A DNA stretch of 64,000 bases, from positions 3,349-67,348 of the forward strand of contig CAJNOL010000362.1 in the NCBI GenBank assembly GCA_905250125.1, read 5' to 3'. The DNA is from Rotaria sordida (taxonomy: Eukaryota; Rotifera; Eurotatoria; Philodinida; Philodinidae). Below the pieces are notes generated by a model. The model saw only the letters and a program-made list of their open reading frames with translations. It did not search any database and was not told where the DNA came from. Position numbers and translations under genes: made by a program. This document shows positions 20,310 through 34,249 of this stretch, piece by piece. How positions within the stretch are numbered: the stretch's first letter is position 1; each line of letters opens with the position of its first letter.

Positions 20310-23300
20310 TTTTGTTTTTTTTGCATAACATTTCTGTTTTCTCTTGTATCGGATTTCTCATTGTATTCATTTGATATTCATGGGAAATAAAAAAAATTTT
20401 TATCTTCAGAAAATTCTATTTAAACAACAAATATGCAGATCTCTTCAGAAAAAAGTTATTAAACTATCTCTAAAATAAGAACAATTCATATACGTATTAA
20501 AATATTTCTGTCTTGAAAAATATCTAAGCTATTCGAACTTCAGAATAGACAAATAATCATTGAAGTATTGATAATAGAGTTTATATTTTATCCATAGCAC
20601 TGAAAAATATATGGATATTCAATTTAATTTATATCAAACTAATTAATAAATATATGTTATCTATCAAAAAAATTATGTTAAGAACAATATATGTTCATTA
20701 AATGAATTCAGGAAAAGATCGTTAATTTAAAATCTTCAACTATATTTTTTTGAAAATAGTGGCTGCTTTTACCGTGTTTTTTGTAATCGTTCATTGGATT
20801 AGATGCTTTATTTAAATTCTCTAAAACTGGTACCAGTTTTCATTTAAAGGAAGCAATGGAAATATTGAAAGTATAGGAGGTAATGAAGCTATTAGACATA
20901 TAGGAGGTATTAGAGGTATGGAAGAAAAGTATACAAAATATAACAAAAACTTCTTTCTACCGGACAGAAAGAAAACATCTATTGGAACGGATCAAGTTGG
21001 CCGTTTTCCGTTACTGGCTGCAACTGTGGCTAGAACTGCAACTTTCCATGGCAATTCTATCTAGAAAGATACCTTGTGTGAGTCTTTCTGTAGCATCGTC
21101 AACTAGAGAGATGTTCTATGCAGGTCTTTCCATGGCATCAACACGCAAGATATATGCTTCCGTTACACATACACCGAATAATGCCTGGTAATCCCTTGTA
21201 GATATTTCTCATAAGTTTCGAATTTTTAATTTATGTTTTTTCAATTAAAGAATAATTCGTATCCGTCATCCAGCGTATATCTCATATATCTGAAAGAGAG
21301 AACCATGCACATAGGAGATTGAGTCTTTTGGGCCGTTCATTTGAGTTTTCTGGAAACTCAAAAACAGCACCATATGGTTCGTGGATAATAATGACAAGAA
21401 GAGGAGTGCTAATTTTATTTTCACTTCAAAGAATTATCAAAACTTCATAGTGTAGTATAATGATCACATCTCTAATTTTCAGTTTATTTTCCTTTCTTTT
21501 GTCTTTTTTATCCTTAAAATCATCTGATTCTTGATATTTTTCAATATTTAGTGTTATATTTCCAAGAATTTGACAAATTTTCATCATGATATGAGTTGCA
21601 AGTATTATTCGTAGTAGGACATTTTATCGTCTCGACAATTAGTCACATTTATGTAATCCATTATGAATTGATGAATATTTTTTACCAGCTAAATATTGCA
21701 ACAGTTCATCTTAAAACTTTCAGTCCACTGACTGTAATAATTTTTTAGGACACTTGACAAAAAAAAGACTTATAATTGTTTTAGTACTATAAATCAATCA
21801 ACCAGTCACATTGACACTTAAAATGAATATATACCTCCTTATATTTCATGCCAGAGCAAGTAGTATTCAAAAAAAAATTGTTATTTGATTATTATCTCTC
21901 ATAGTTGTAAGAACCATTAAATCGGATAAAAAATAACGGCAATGGCTATGAACATTATTCTCAAATATCATCTAATTTAGATAAAATAATTTTCAATGTT
22001 TAACACCTGAATTCTATCACATACGAATACTATCTTAATTATCTTATGTGTATTATAATATAAATAATAACACTCTGTGGATGTCTATCATATGAAATAT
22101 GCTTCACAAACAACAGGAAATATAATTCCATTTCTTTATTCCTAGTCAGTTTATACCATAGAAAAATGTATTATTGTTTCCATTGACAATTAAGGTCAAA
22201 TGGGTGTCTAGTAGATGATTTATCTAGTAAGGCTTTTATGATTATTTTTAAAAATATTTGTAAAGCTGAAATACTGTATTCTTTAAGAGGTGTTAATAAA
22301 CGATTTAGATACACTTTCACATGATCCAATTGTTACTAATTATTGAATTTTACTGAGACATTCTTCGGATGAATTCATCCATCTATCAATTGATTCAATT
22401 GTCGATAGATTTTGTTGACAAACATGAATATATGTATCTTTCTTCAAATATTAACAATATGAAACTACCGGCAGATTTCCTCAAAAAAAAACATGTGAAT
22501 ATCATAGTCAGATTTTTAATTGCTTTGTTTGTTTTGTTATATATTTCTCGATGGAATTTCTTTTTTTCTATAAGAAAGTTAACTATAGTCATATATTATT
22601 AAAAGTTTGTCAAGAGTAAACCAACTGAAATAATATGTAGTGAAGATCAAAGTAAAGAACTATTTTAGTGAGAATGATGAATAAATTAGCTCGGTTGATT
22701 GTTAACATTTCTTTAAACATAATTCAGAAATGAATAATGACATCGATCAATACAAACCATAATTTAAGTCAATATGAAACATGTCTTCGATATAAAAGCT
22801 TCCTACCTAATTAATATCAACTTGAGTTAGTCATCTTTTATCAATATGAATCTTGTAGCCTGAATTTTAACATATTTATTCGAAGTATTAACTCATTATT
22901 CCATGTTATTTTCATCATTTGAATCTACATTATCTTGACATATTCTATAAACGAACTTGGCTAATTTCGTTATTTTCCATAAATCTCATCGTTTATTGCA
23001 GATATGACTAAAACAATCATTTTTCTAATTAAAACAAACGTAACTATATACTATTGATGATCATATATGACAAGATTAGCCTTTTTACGAATATCTCCAG
23101 TGATAAAACAATTTATTATTTTTTTTCTTTATGTTATATACTTTCTATAATCTATATGTTTTTCTTTTTACTATTCGAATACAAAAAACACATCTCGAAA
23201 ATAAACCATTGGAGAAACTTGACGTGAATAATTTAATCAGACTTTTTTCTTTGTTTTAGCAATAAACATTAACTACAAACAAAACAATGCTTTATTGAAC

Positions 23301-23659
23301 AATATGTTTTCTTTCAAATAAACTTCTTCATTAATAGAAACAAAACTACTTATATTTGTTCATAGAATATAAATAGCAAATGTTGCACTTTACATCATGG
23401 CACATCAAAATTTAGTAGAAGACTTTTTTTCATCGAATTTCTCGAAGATTTTCAACAAGGAATACAAATATCGTATTTCTATGCTTTGTTGAAGATCCTT
23501 TAGAAATTCGATAAAAAAGAAGAATTATTCTATCATTGGATGTATTCTGGATCTGACAACCAACTTACAAAACATTTTGATATTATGTCTTCTCGTTGAC
23601 TTGTCTTCTATATTGAAAAGCATACTGTCGTCATCTTATCAATATAATTATGTGAATAT
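20310..23659. other. Gene-poor AT-rich region, 3.3 kb
   Basis: I see no exon set, RNA gene or clear repeat. A 69-codon frame at 20982-21191 has a more balanced composition than its surroundings but no recognised motif. Confidence 0.5.
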
Positions 23660-23976
23660 CAGAGCTGCCACCAGGCCGACCTGCCAGGCCATCAGAAAAT
23701 ATGAAATTCAAATCTGAGTTGATCCGTTTACATTATGATGAAGTAGAGTAGGAGACTAGCTCATACCACCATTATTGACCCAATTCATGCTTTCTTTGTG
23801 TCAGAAATATATTTTATAATATGGGTTTTTACAGAAATTTGATGATAGATTCAAAGATTTCTCACACAAATAAAGGATGAATTGGGTAGCTAGTCTCCTA
23901 TTCCACTTCAATTTAATGTAAACAGACCAACTCAGATTTGAATTCCAAATTTTCCGATGGCCTGGTGGTAGCTCTG
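23660..23976. mobile_element. Palindromic element (MITE), 317 bp
   Basis: The left end CAGAGCTGCCACCAGGCC and the right end GGCCTGGTGGTAGCTCTG are inverted. Similarity of the arms continues for about 130 bases (AATTCAAATCTGAGTTG..., AGGAGACTAGCT). No clear target duplication was found, so the superfamily is open; the CAGAG ends are compatible with hAT. Confidence 0.75.
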
Positions 23977-24914
23977 TTTTCTAATAACTGATTTGGGGTG
24001 TATGCAAAGAAATGTGCATTAAACTTATCGTTCTACTTTGTACAATATATAAATATGTTTTTTCTCTAAGTTTGATACTTCAACCAATTCGAAAGTTTTA
24101 TAATCTCATAAACAATAAGTCCAGTTTGAGGATGTGCTTCGGGTCACGAGCTTAACTCGTATGCCATCTAGTTTAACATTATTATTGATTTAACTGCTCC
24201 TGTATAGATCCATTATATCCACAGCAGATCTCAATACACTACTATATATCTCGATAAGCTCACCCACACTGATATTAATTATTTCCTAAAGTTATAACGT
24301 GATCAGTGCATACTTTTTTATGTTGACCATATGATGGTTGTCTAAATCAGTGCATCAATACCAATTATCCTTCACATCGCAAATATAAATTTTTATCTGG
24401 ACAAAAATCAAATATTGTACTATTTAGAAAATTCACAAATGTATTCAAATTTCGAGAAAGCTCCTTAATTTGAATATTTATAAATGAAAAAAACTTTGCT
24501 TTGTTCCACAAAATCCTGTATTATTATTATTATTATTATTTTGGTTTTGATATATGTAAATTTGATGAACATCACTGTACAATTCATTCAAATTTTATTA
24601 CGTCAAAACTTTCAATTTTCGTTTAATACTTTGATTGTCACTTTGTGTACTATCGTTTTCGCTAATCTTAGAAAAACAATTTCTCTAATGATTTCTATTA
24701 ATAAACATCAACATGTCATATTATTTTAGAAAAAAAAACACTTTGAAAATAAACTGAATTAGGTAAATATCATGATTAATAATAAAAACAATGGCATAAT
24801 GTGAAAATTTTCTAGAAAAAGAAAAAGAAACAAAACAACATATAATTATTAAAAAAATAAATGAATTTTACTTTAAAAAATATCTGTTTATAAAAATAAC
24901 TATAAATCATCAAT
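23977..24914. other. Spacer downstream of the kelch gene
   Basis: AT-rich, with an ATT trinucleotide run near 24520-24540. No gene seen; presumably includes the 3'UTR of the minus-strand kelch gene. Confidence 0.4.
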
Positions 24915-27900
24915 TTATAAGTTATTTGTTGTTATATTATCAATAGTAGATGATAAAGCACCAACAGCAGCTGATAAAGTACCAACGGCAATAATCGATG
25001 ATGATGATGATGATGTTGTATTTCTATTGATTATATTCGAATTCTTTAATTTTTCTTCATCAATTATTTGTTTTCTTGCAAATGTTATTAAATTTCGAAT
25101 ATGATCAAGACCCGATAATACACAAGCTGATAAAGCCGAACGAAATATATTCATATCAGCGGCATCATACCTAGAAATAAATTTTCTTTATTATCTATAA
25201 AATACTATAATATTTAATTTACCATTCTTCAGCTAGATCATCAAAACATTCAACATTAAAAATAGTTGTTACACCATTAAATCCACCTAATAAAAAAATT
25301 ATTATTAATCAAAATAAAAAATTTATTTTTTATTACCAATTACAAATAAATAATCATCGATTACCTAAAAAAATCAAACCATTCATTTATATTTTCTAAA
25401 AACTAACCCTTAATTCCCTCCCCTTGGTCACTGTAGAACGATTGCAGAAAATAAGAGGAACATATCTTGTATTGAATTCTATAAATTATCAATCGATAAG
25501 TTTGAAACAAACCGCCAAAATTCAACTCTTATAAATAAAATGTTTTTCTTCGTCGAACTACATCATATTCACGAAAGGCTTCAAGTAGAATTTTTATTAT
25601 ATTATTCTTCCTCAATATAAAACTATCGTCACAAACGAGAGAGCGTCCTTACTATATAAAGGATTACTAACGAGCAAAAACAAAATTACATACTTCAATA
25701 GCAAAATTACTTCTTGGATTATACATATCCGGTATTGACATCCAAGTATTTGTTTTTGGATTATATCGTTCACCGGAATTCATTCGTGTTGATCCATTAA
25801 AACCACCTCTAGAAGAAAAAAAAAATCTCATTTTCATCCATATATATTCAAATATATTATATTCTTCAGACATTGCATAAATTGAATTATGATATGCAAT
25901 GACACCAATACCCGATCGTCGATTATGCATCGGTGCAATCATTGTCCATTGATTTGTTTTTGGATCAAAATATTCTGCACTATTCATACATTCTTGTCCA
26001 TTAAATCCACCACAAATATATATTCTATCTGTCTTAAATTTAATAATAAATAATTCTTTAATGAAAAAACAAAAAATACAAACCTTGAAGAACAGTTGCA
26101 GATGCATCTTTAAATACGAAACCAAAAAAAATAAAATAAAAAGTTTTTATTTTTTTAAACAATAAACCTGATCGTAGAGCATGCATTGGTGGAATAGGAA
26201 GCCATTGATTAGAATTTGGTGAATATCTTTCAGCTGTACTTTGTCGTGAATGACCATCAAAACCTCCCTAAAATTCTCTTTTTTCTTTTTCTCGATAAGA
26301 TAAACAATAATATTGAAATTTACCATTGCATAAATTAATCCATCAAGTACAGCTACACTCACATAACATCTTTAATAGAAGAAAAATAAATAAATAAATA
26401 AATAAATCTAGATTTCATAATCATAAATCAAATCAATTACCGTTTGACATTCATTGGTGCAATTTCATTCCATTGTAATATTTTTAAATCAAAAACTCGA
26501 CATGAATTAAAATAATCCATTCCATCAAAACCACCAATAACATAAATAGAATTATTAATTGTTACTATTCCATGATATGCACGAGGAACTAGAAAGAAAA
26601 AAAAGAAGCAAATCTTTATTTAATAAATAAAATTTACATTGATCATTAAATGGTAATTGAAACCATTTATCAGCACGAGTCTAAATAATTTTAACATTCT
26701 ATTAAATTATTCGATGTCTATTGGAATAAATCTTACATCATATAATTCGATTGCCGATGTTGGACTTCCACCTGACCATCCACCACATACAAAAAGAATT
26801 TCATGTGGAATACGTGGTCTAGCTATTGGATTTTGTATTAATAATTCCTTTAAATACATAATGATATAGTAAAGAAAATTTTTGTCAGTTTAAAAACTAA
26901 TACAAACTTGATAAGTATCAACATCAAGTTCATATAAATATTTTAATGTATCAATAACTAATGGTTTACAAGCTTCATTATTAATAATATATGGATGACA
27001 TTTAACTTTTTCAATAAAGAAATTTGTTGTTAATAAACCCAAACGAACACATTTGAGTAAATCGACAATATTCTTATAGAAAAAATATTATTCAATAAAT
27101 CAACAAAAAACAAAGATTGTACAATCTCAATACTATAGTCTAGTAAAAGAGCGTAGTATTTTCTTTCTTATAGAAATGCATATAGCAGGTCTCTAAATCG
27201 GGCCGAAAGAAACTTCGTTTACAAAGATTTTTTTTTCTCAATAGACAGTTATTCCATATTTTTTCGTTTTTATAAAAAGTAATGACCAGCTTTTCTCTAT
27301 CGTCCCTCAGAGGTAGGCCAAATCTCAGAAGAAATTATGCCGAAAAAAGAATAAAATTGACGAGCCGGGCGATCCGTTTCGAGGTATGACACATAGACGT
27401 GTAAGTCTAAGCATTGATCGATGACGGTGGTTGAAATTTTTCAATGACTTTTTATTTCGAAAATGAAAAAGATGGTGGAGAACTTATTAACAAAAAATAT
27501 CTCCAAAAATTGATTTGGTATGTCGGAAATTTTGCAAAAATTACATATCTATTTTTGTGTCGTGACGGTAACGGCAGGAAGCACACTCAAACTTAATGAT
27601 GTAAGAAAGTTTTTTTGCTTATTTTTATCCTCTCACTAAAGAAATTTCATCTATTGTCAAGTAAGAAAAATACAAATGAGACATTTCATAGATAGTTTTC
27701 AGTTGTCAAATAAAACAAATCATCGCAACTCTACGAGTACCAACTTCCTTGTAAAAACCAGTGTTCGCATGTTTATAACAATCTGACGAAGAAGAAAGTG
27801 TCCTTGGAAACGGTGTGAAATAAATTAATAAACAAAAAAAAAGAGAAGAGTAAACACTATTCTCGGACAAAAAAAACAAAAAACTTCTATCAATAACGTG

Positions 27901-29006
27901 GAGATATTTTATTTTTCAGAAAATACTTAAAACTGAATCAAAAATTCAGTCAAACAGTCATAAATCAGCTGCTTATGAACCCAATATGAATTCAAATGAC
28001 AGGTACCAATTCGAGTAGTTCCTTCGTTAGTGATATCTCTTCAAAAAGATAAAAGTTTACACTGTATCTATAATTCAAGAAATTCTTTTTTAAATAGAAG
28101 AAGCATTTTGAAAATTTTAAATTGTAAATAATAAGTAGAAAAATCTTTGAATTATTTTTTCTCATACTTTTTGTCTTTCATCAACTTTATAATCGATCCA
28201 TCGTATAACAGCATCAAAAACTGCTTGTTCACTTTTAACATTTAATTCATCAGAATTGAGTATATCAATTATTTGTTCAAGATTTAATTCAAGAAATTCT
28301 TCACTTTTTATTGATATATCAGTAAAATTAGTTCTATAGAATTTCTATTTTATTCTTAATTGACACAAAAAAAAAACAAATCAAGAAAATTAATTTACAT
28401 ACAATAAATAAAGTTCAGCTTGTTCACAAAGTTTTTTACAATCTAAAATAAAAATAATTTCTTAAATTCTTATTAATTAAAATCAAATTAACTTACAAAA
28501 AAACGATGCAAATTCTCGTATACCTAAGACATTTTCTGAATTAAGTTTTTCATATAAATAATTTTCACATAAAGAAAATAATTCTAATACTTGTAATTGA
28601 TTAGTAGCTGGTAAAATATCATATATATTATTTTCATTTAATTTTATTTCACGTGTATATATATAATCAATAATTAAATTCATTATATCACCATTAATAT
28701 CATGAATATCAACAATATGATCTGTTGTTTCATTCATTCCATTTGTAAAAAGTGCTCGAAAAAATGAACTACATGCTTTACAAAAAAAAAAAAACATTTT
28801 GTTTTTGAAAATTTAAAATCAAAATTCGTCTTACAACAAAGTATAGCTCGATGAACTTTAAACATATGTTGATCATCAGTACGTAAAATAACATCACAAT
28901 ATTCACCAGAATTTCGTAATTCCGAAAGAACATCACATGTTATTGGACTATACTTTCGAAGTAATGATGATATATTATTAATATTATTTGTTGTATGTAA
29001 TGACAT
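24915..29006 (-). CDS. KLHL10: KLHL10-like BTB-BACK-kelch protein, 16 exons
   Basis: Sixteen exons were traced from the ATG at 29006 to a stop at 24915. Exon lengths sum to 1,914 bases, a whole number of codons, giving 637 residues (human KLHL10 is about 608). The BTB domain has CDVLSELRNSGEYCDVILRT and HRAILCSCSSFFRALFTNGM. BACK follows (NLEQIIDILNSDELNVKSEQ, VFDAVIRWIDYK). Then six kelch repeats follow with GG and W anchors (YVIGGFDGMDYFNSC, ICGGFNGQECMNSAEYF, GGFNGSTRMNSGERYNP). The last repeat, EEWYDAADMNIFRSALSACV, is what identifies KLHL10. KLHL10 is a substrate adaptor of Cullin-3 E3 ubiquitin ligase, used in spermatid development in mammals and insects. Bdelloids have no known males, so the role here must differ. 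A Ser-rich C-terminal tail follows the propeller. Introns are short except the 1.1-kb intron at 28167-27073, which holds repeat sequence. Confidence 0.9.
27460..27580 (-). repeat. Dispersed repeat inside a KLHL10 intron
   Basis: The reverse complement resembles 45,300-45,420 (inside a NOP58 intron): shared blocks include AAATAGATAT, CCAAATCAATTTTTGG and ATAAGTTCTCCA(C/T)CAT. It explains part of the long fourth intron. Confidence 0.6.
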
Positions 29007-30347
29007 TAATTATAATATTTTAATATTCAAAAAGTAATACCAGCAACAAATCGAATAGCTGGTTAAGTAGACTTTTTTCGAAACGAATGATATTATTAGA
29101 CTTTTTTTTTTTTCGCGGTAAGACTTTATTTTTATTCTTCGAAGCAAAAATATATAGTGAACTATAGATATTTAACATCAATGATGAATTAGTTCTCATG
29201 AATATTGTATCAATTGTAAACTATCAATGATTTGAGATATGTATATTAACAGATAGGGCAAAAGTTCTATGTTAATTTTATTTTCAGCATAGCAATGACA
29301 ACAATTAGTCATAGACGTTCGATAGTTTTCTTGTTAGAAAGAGCAACATTTCTACTACACACAAATCTTTCAAATGGTTTTGTGCTTTTCATACGGAGCC
29401 TTTTTAGGTTTCGTAACAGAGGAACTTTTTTCTTGGAATGTGTTTCCAAGCTCCTACTATTTTCCCTAGTTTTTTGGCCGGAAACTTATGAATCCGGACG
29501 CCAAAATATTGACTTATGACTGTCTACTATTTTATTTTATATAATATGGTTTTGTACAGAACTCTCAAAATTCTATTGAACATAGAATATTGTGTTTCAT
29601 TAATTTTGACTACTAAAAAAAATCTTATTTTTCGAAGCGATTTACTAGTTGTGAATACTTTTTGCTACTGTTTACAATGTTTTATCCATATCTCTACCAG
29701 GCTTGTCGATTAGGGAGATCTCCATAAATTCGGATCTTTTCTGCTGAAAAAGATTCTTCTTTCTTGCTTTCATACAATCTATATATAAATAAAATTTAAG
29801 AAGATGAATTTTTCCATATTTATTCTCTACGATGCACGCATACTTATTGATTCGTAGTATCAATGCGCGAATAGTTGAGTCATATTACCGAAAGCTCATG
29901 TGTACTCTTTTTGCCTAAAATTTTCTGTCTGCTTTACTGTTCATTGTCGGATTGTGATTTCATTAGTGTCGAATATATGACGTGTAAAAGTAAATTGAAC
30001 TTATATATGAATTATAAGTTATTTTCAAAAAGTTTCTTGATTGTTATTAACTAATTTCGCTTATTCGTATATCTATTCTAGATTTTTATCTTGTTTAAAC
30101 TATATGAATAATATCGTTTCTCAGGAACAATTTATTGTATAAATAAAGAAGTTTGCAGTTCATTCTGTTTAAAAACAATACTATTCGAACAATTAGAAAG
30201 ATTACTGTCAAACAAAAAGATTCTATGATTTTATCAGAAGAAAAGATCAAGAAAGAAATATAAAAAGCTGAAAGAAGCAACAGCCTCATCATCGTTAAGC
30301 TTCTCCAAATCATGAGCTGCTAAATCTTGAAGAAATAACGGATGCCT
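29007..30347. other. Spacer between KLHL10-like gene and next gene
   Basis: Contains the KLHL10-like promoter region on its left side. Several 60-75 codon frames exist but none has a motif. I see no RNA gene. Confidence 0.45.
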
Positions 30348-30574
30348 CATAATGAATGATTGCATTTTGTATTTTATTTTCCTATCATCTAATATCTAAT
30401 TTTATATATGCATTCTCTGTTTTCAAAATGAATGAAATTCTATGCGTTCAATTTTCGACGCTGTGAGAAGTGATCGCATAGAATTTTGCTTGGTTTTAAA
30501 AATAAAGGATGCATATATAAAATTAGATACTAGATGATGAGAAAATAAAATACAAAATGCGACCATTCATTATG
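30348..30574. mobile_element. Palindromic element (MITE), 227 bp
   Basis: CATAATGAATGATTGCATTTTG and CAAAATGCGACCATTCATTATG are inverted ends. The arms continue (TAATTTTATATATGCAT, GAAATTCTATGCG) almost to the centre, leaving a loop of about 25 bases. Confidence 0.75.
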
Positions 30575-30918
30575 TGACTTTTTTTGTTTTTTGAAAAATA
30601 TGATCTTGTTTGTTACTGTTAATAGATTTCTCGATGAATTAAAGTTGTACAAAAAAAAAAAATTAACTTTCTACCAAATTTTTAGCCTTTTCTCCACCCA
30701 CTCCCACCTTCGAGACTTTGTTCTTTCTAATAAGAAAATTATCAAGCCTCTATGATGAATTGTTGTCATGCTATACTGAAAACAAAAATTATGAAGAAGT
30801 TTTTTGTACTATTTGTTAAATTATAAAATATTCTTCTCGATATTCTTCTGAGAGAAGAATCATATTGATTGACAGAAAAAAAAAAGATGATAAGTCAAAA
30901 GTCAATGATTAATATTTA

Positions 30919-33294
30919 TTAGGATTTTTTTCGACGAAATATTTTTTTTAATTTGCTACCAAACGATGATTTTCCAGGATCTTCTATGTTAAAAACTTCA
31001 CGCGAACCTAATTCTAATTTGAACAAAAAATGAAATTAATTTTTTTTTGAAAAACAAAAAAATCAAAAAGAATTTTCTTACTAGGCGTAATAGGAGGTCC
31101 ATTTGTATTATTAGTATCAGAAATTGGTCGTTGTTGAAGTAATCGAGCATTTGTTTGTGGTGTTGTAGATATTGTTCGAGAATTATTTTGTTGAGCATTT
31201 CTTTGTGGTGTAGCGGGTGGTACTCGAAGATTATTTGTTTGAGCATTTCTTTGTGGTGTAGAGGGTGTTGTTCGAAGATTATTTGATCGAATATTTGATG
31301 GAGGTTGTGGTTGTCCATCATCATCATCATCACTATCACTATCACTATCAGAATCTGATTCAGTTTCCTCTGTTTCACTTTCTTCACTTTCATCTTGTTT
31401 TGCTTGAGTTCGAGCTGTAATATTTGATGGAGTTTTATTTGGTAATGTTGGTCGAGTTATGTCATTACGTTGTGTTGCTGGAGTTCCAGTTGTCATAGCA
31501 TTTATAGATTGCACAGAAGGTTGTTTTGATGTATTTATTTCCGATTCATCTTCAGATTCTAATGATGATGATTCAGGTGAAGTTTCTAATTTTTTATTTG
31601 TTGTTGTTGGTTCTTCTTTCTTTTCATTTGAAATTATCGCCGTTGGTGTAGGTGCTTTTGGAACAATAGCAACAGATGAACCTGAACAATTTTCATATAA
31701 ACTTTTTATTTTGAATTTTTTTGGAAATGCTTTATTCTCAAAAATAATTTCATTAAAACAATCATTAATCTTTATCAGTAAGTCATGGACTCGAATTTAT
31801 TTTAAGTTTAATTTAATCTCATCGAGATCTACTCGTAGTTATAATATGAAATGATTTACTCACGCTCTGGTTTATGTTGTTTATTAATTTTGTCCGAAGT
31901 TTCTACAGTATCTAAATTAGAAAATTTTTATTGATTTTCTTTTTGTTCTTTGTTTTTTTTTTTCATACGAATAGGAGATACTGCTCGATCATGATATCGT
32001 TTTTGGTATCTTCGTCTTCTTTGCATAGATAAATATGGATTATCATTAAATGGATGTTTCGAAGGTTTTTTTGTAGATGAATGAAAATTATTCCGACCAA
32101 TAATATCATAATGATTTGATGATATTTTTTGACGATATAAATCATTAGTTTGTCTTGTATAATCTTCAATAGACAACAAATCAATTTAAAAAACAAATAA
32201 ACAAACAAACAAAAAAACCTTGTCGAGAAGTAACTGGTGTTATAAGACCAATATTAGCTAAATTTTGACTATTTTCAATATATTCTATACTTGATACATA
32301 TGGTCGTGCATTATCCATATAATCTTGTTGAATACGATGAATTAAATTTCCTAGATCAAATGCTTGTATACTATTCGTATTAGTATAATCTTTCATGGGT
32401 ATTTGTTGTTGATAATATTTTTGTGATGAATTTTTAAATAAATCTTCTAAAGGATCTTTTATTGGTTGAAAATAATTTGTTGATGGATTAGAAATATTAT
32501 ATGATTGTTGTTGATAATGTGATGATGTATTTTGTTTATCATATGAATTAAGATAAGAATCATTATTAACCTTATCATCAATTGTATATGATTCACCGGA
32601 TAGTATTATTTGAGTAGGACTTATATTATTATATCGTTGTTTTGGTGGAGAGTCATATTGATATCTATTATGAGTAATCAATGGTTGACGATTTGGTGAT
32701 GAATGTTGATTATGAGTGCGTGATCGTGTAGCTGCTGAATAATGATGTGAATCATTTGATGATGGTTGTTCATATTTTTTTCTAGTATTAATTTGAACAG
32801 GTTGTTGACGATTATTCAATATTCTTTGTGTAGTCGAACTAAATGAGAAAAATAAAATTTTTTTTTTTGTAATTATTATTTGTAAAAAGAAAAATTTATT
32901 TATTTATACTAAGATGTATCTTGTTTTGGACGTCGATCAACATTTGTTTTTATTTGTTGATAGCTTCGATCATCATGAATAACATTTGATTTTGTTGACT
33001 GATTATTATATGATGGTTGTTGTTGTTGTTGTCGTATTTGTTGATTTGATAATTGAGAATTTTTATATGGTGATGAAGTTGTTACTTGAGTACCAAATAA
33101 ACGTGCACGGTCAGCTACACTTACTCCACCGCCTGGTATTACTAAATCAAATTAAAATGACATATTATTATCAAATTCTTTTTTTTTTTAATAATATTAA
33201 TACTAATTCGTTTCTTTCCGTTTGATGTAGTATTACCGGAATCATAGACGACAGTTCCAGACATTGGTAATTTACCTGAAATACTATTTTCCAT
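30919..33294 (-). CDS. Unrecognised disordered Ser/Gln/Asp-rich protein, about 7 exons
   Basis: Traced exons begin at an ATG at 33294 (MENSISGKLPMSGTVVYDSG) and continue through IPGGGVSVADRARLFGTQVT, a long Gln/Ser/Asn/Tyr-rich exon (about 32852-32222), an exon ending near 31970, a small exon with TVETSDKINKQHKPE, a large exon (about 31765-31081) and a last exon ending at 30919. The large exon holds an acidic (SD)n/D run and three Thr/Pro/Gln/Asn repeats of the form NNLRTTPSTPQRNAQ. The C-terminus is short and basic (FGSKLKKIFRRKKS). No folded domain is recognisable. The product of about 600 residues is predicted to be mostly disordered. The exon joins 31,970 to 31,870 use a GTATGA donor; an alternative is a stop at 31928. 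I cannot assign a function; a cytoskeletal or nuclear scaffold are guesses only. Confidence 0.6.
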
Positions 33295-33894
33295 TATTTA
33301 TTCTATCATAAATAAGTAAATAATGTGAGCATGAAAAAAAAAAAACTTGTTAATAGTGTAATAAAATACACATAAGTAACAGAAAAAAAAAGTGCGTAGA
33401 GAAGGTGATGCAAATCAATCAACCATGACTTAATATAGCCTTCAGTTTTGACCTGATACATGCGTTTGTATTTCCTCTGTGTATTATATGATGAAGAACG
33501 AATATTTTTTTTTTTTGTGTGTGTGTGTATGTGTGCTAGGCGTAAAAAGGAAAAAGAAAAGTAGTAGAAAATGATGTTATAATCATGAAACTGTATCGAA
33601 ATCGTGACAGAAAGACAAATGAGATGTGAATTATAAATCATTTTTTTTTTCGACTATTTGACATTAAAGTATTAATATAATATTTTTTTCAGATATTAAT
33701 CAAGAAAAAATAAATTAGTTTCTATAAATAATAACAATGAGATCTAAATTAAAACGTTAAATCATTCGAAAATAAAATCTTATAATTATTTCTCTTCTTT
33801 TTTTTTTGTTAATATTTCTCAACAAAGTATACTACTGGATAAAATTATTTTTTGTTTTGTTCAATGCAAATTAAAAAAAAATCTTCTGAACTAA

Positions 33895-34249
33895 ATAGTC
33901 TTAGGAAGTTTATGACTTTTGAACGTTTCCAATAATAATTATGCTATCTGTAATTTTTCTATTATAAATTCAATATGAAAACTAATCGTATAGATTAGCA
34001 TAATTTTTCATGTTATACAAAATGACATATCAATCATGTTCATCGATTATTCATATGCAGAGTTAGAGAGGTACGATATCATCTCTGTCTGATTCTGCAG
34101 AAACTAATTGATGAACATGATCGATATGTCATTTTGTATGACATGAAAAAATACATCGATCAACACTATTAGTTTTCATATGGAATTTATAATAGAAAAC
34201 TCTCAATTAACATAGAAATTATTCGAAACGTTCAAAAATCATAGACTAT
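33895..34249. mobile_element. Palindromic element (MITE), about 355 bp
   Basis: Inverted arms: ATGACTTTTGAACGTTTCCAA on the left against the reverse complement of TTCGAAACGTTCAAAAATCAT on the right, and ATGACATAT(C/A)GATCATGTTCAT inside. The centre lies near 34075. The exact ends are uncertain. Confidence 0.7.

Noticed and set aside
20982..21191. 69-codon plus-strand frame with mixed composition
   Set aside because: No homology recognised and no flanking exons; kept only as a remark in the spacer entry.
24500..28800. CRISPR-like or tandem arrays
   Set aside because: No regularly spaced repeats; the repeated look comes from AT-rich short introns of the kelch gene.
31459..31854. 131-codon plus-strand frame
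   Set aside because: Antisense shadow of the disordered-protein exon; the minus strand has matching splice phases and coding composition.
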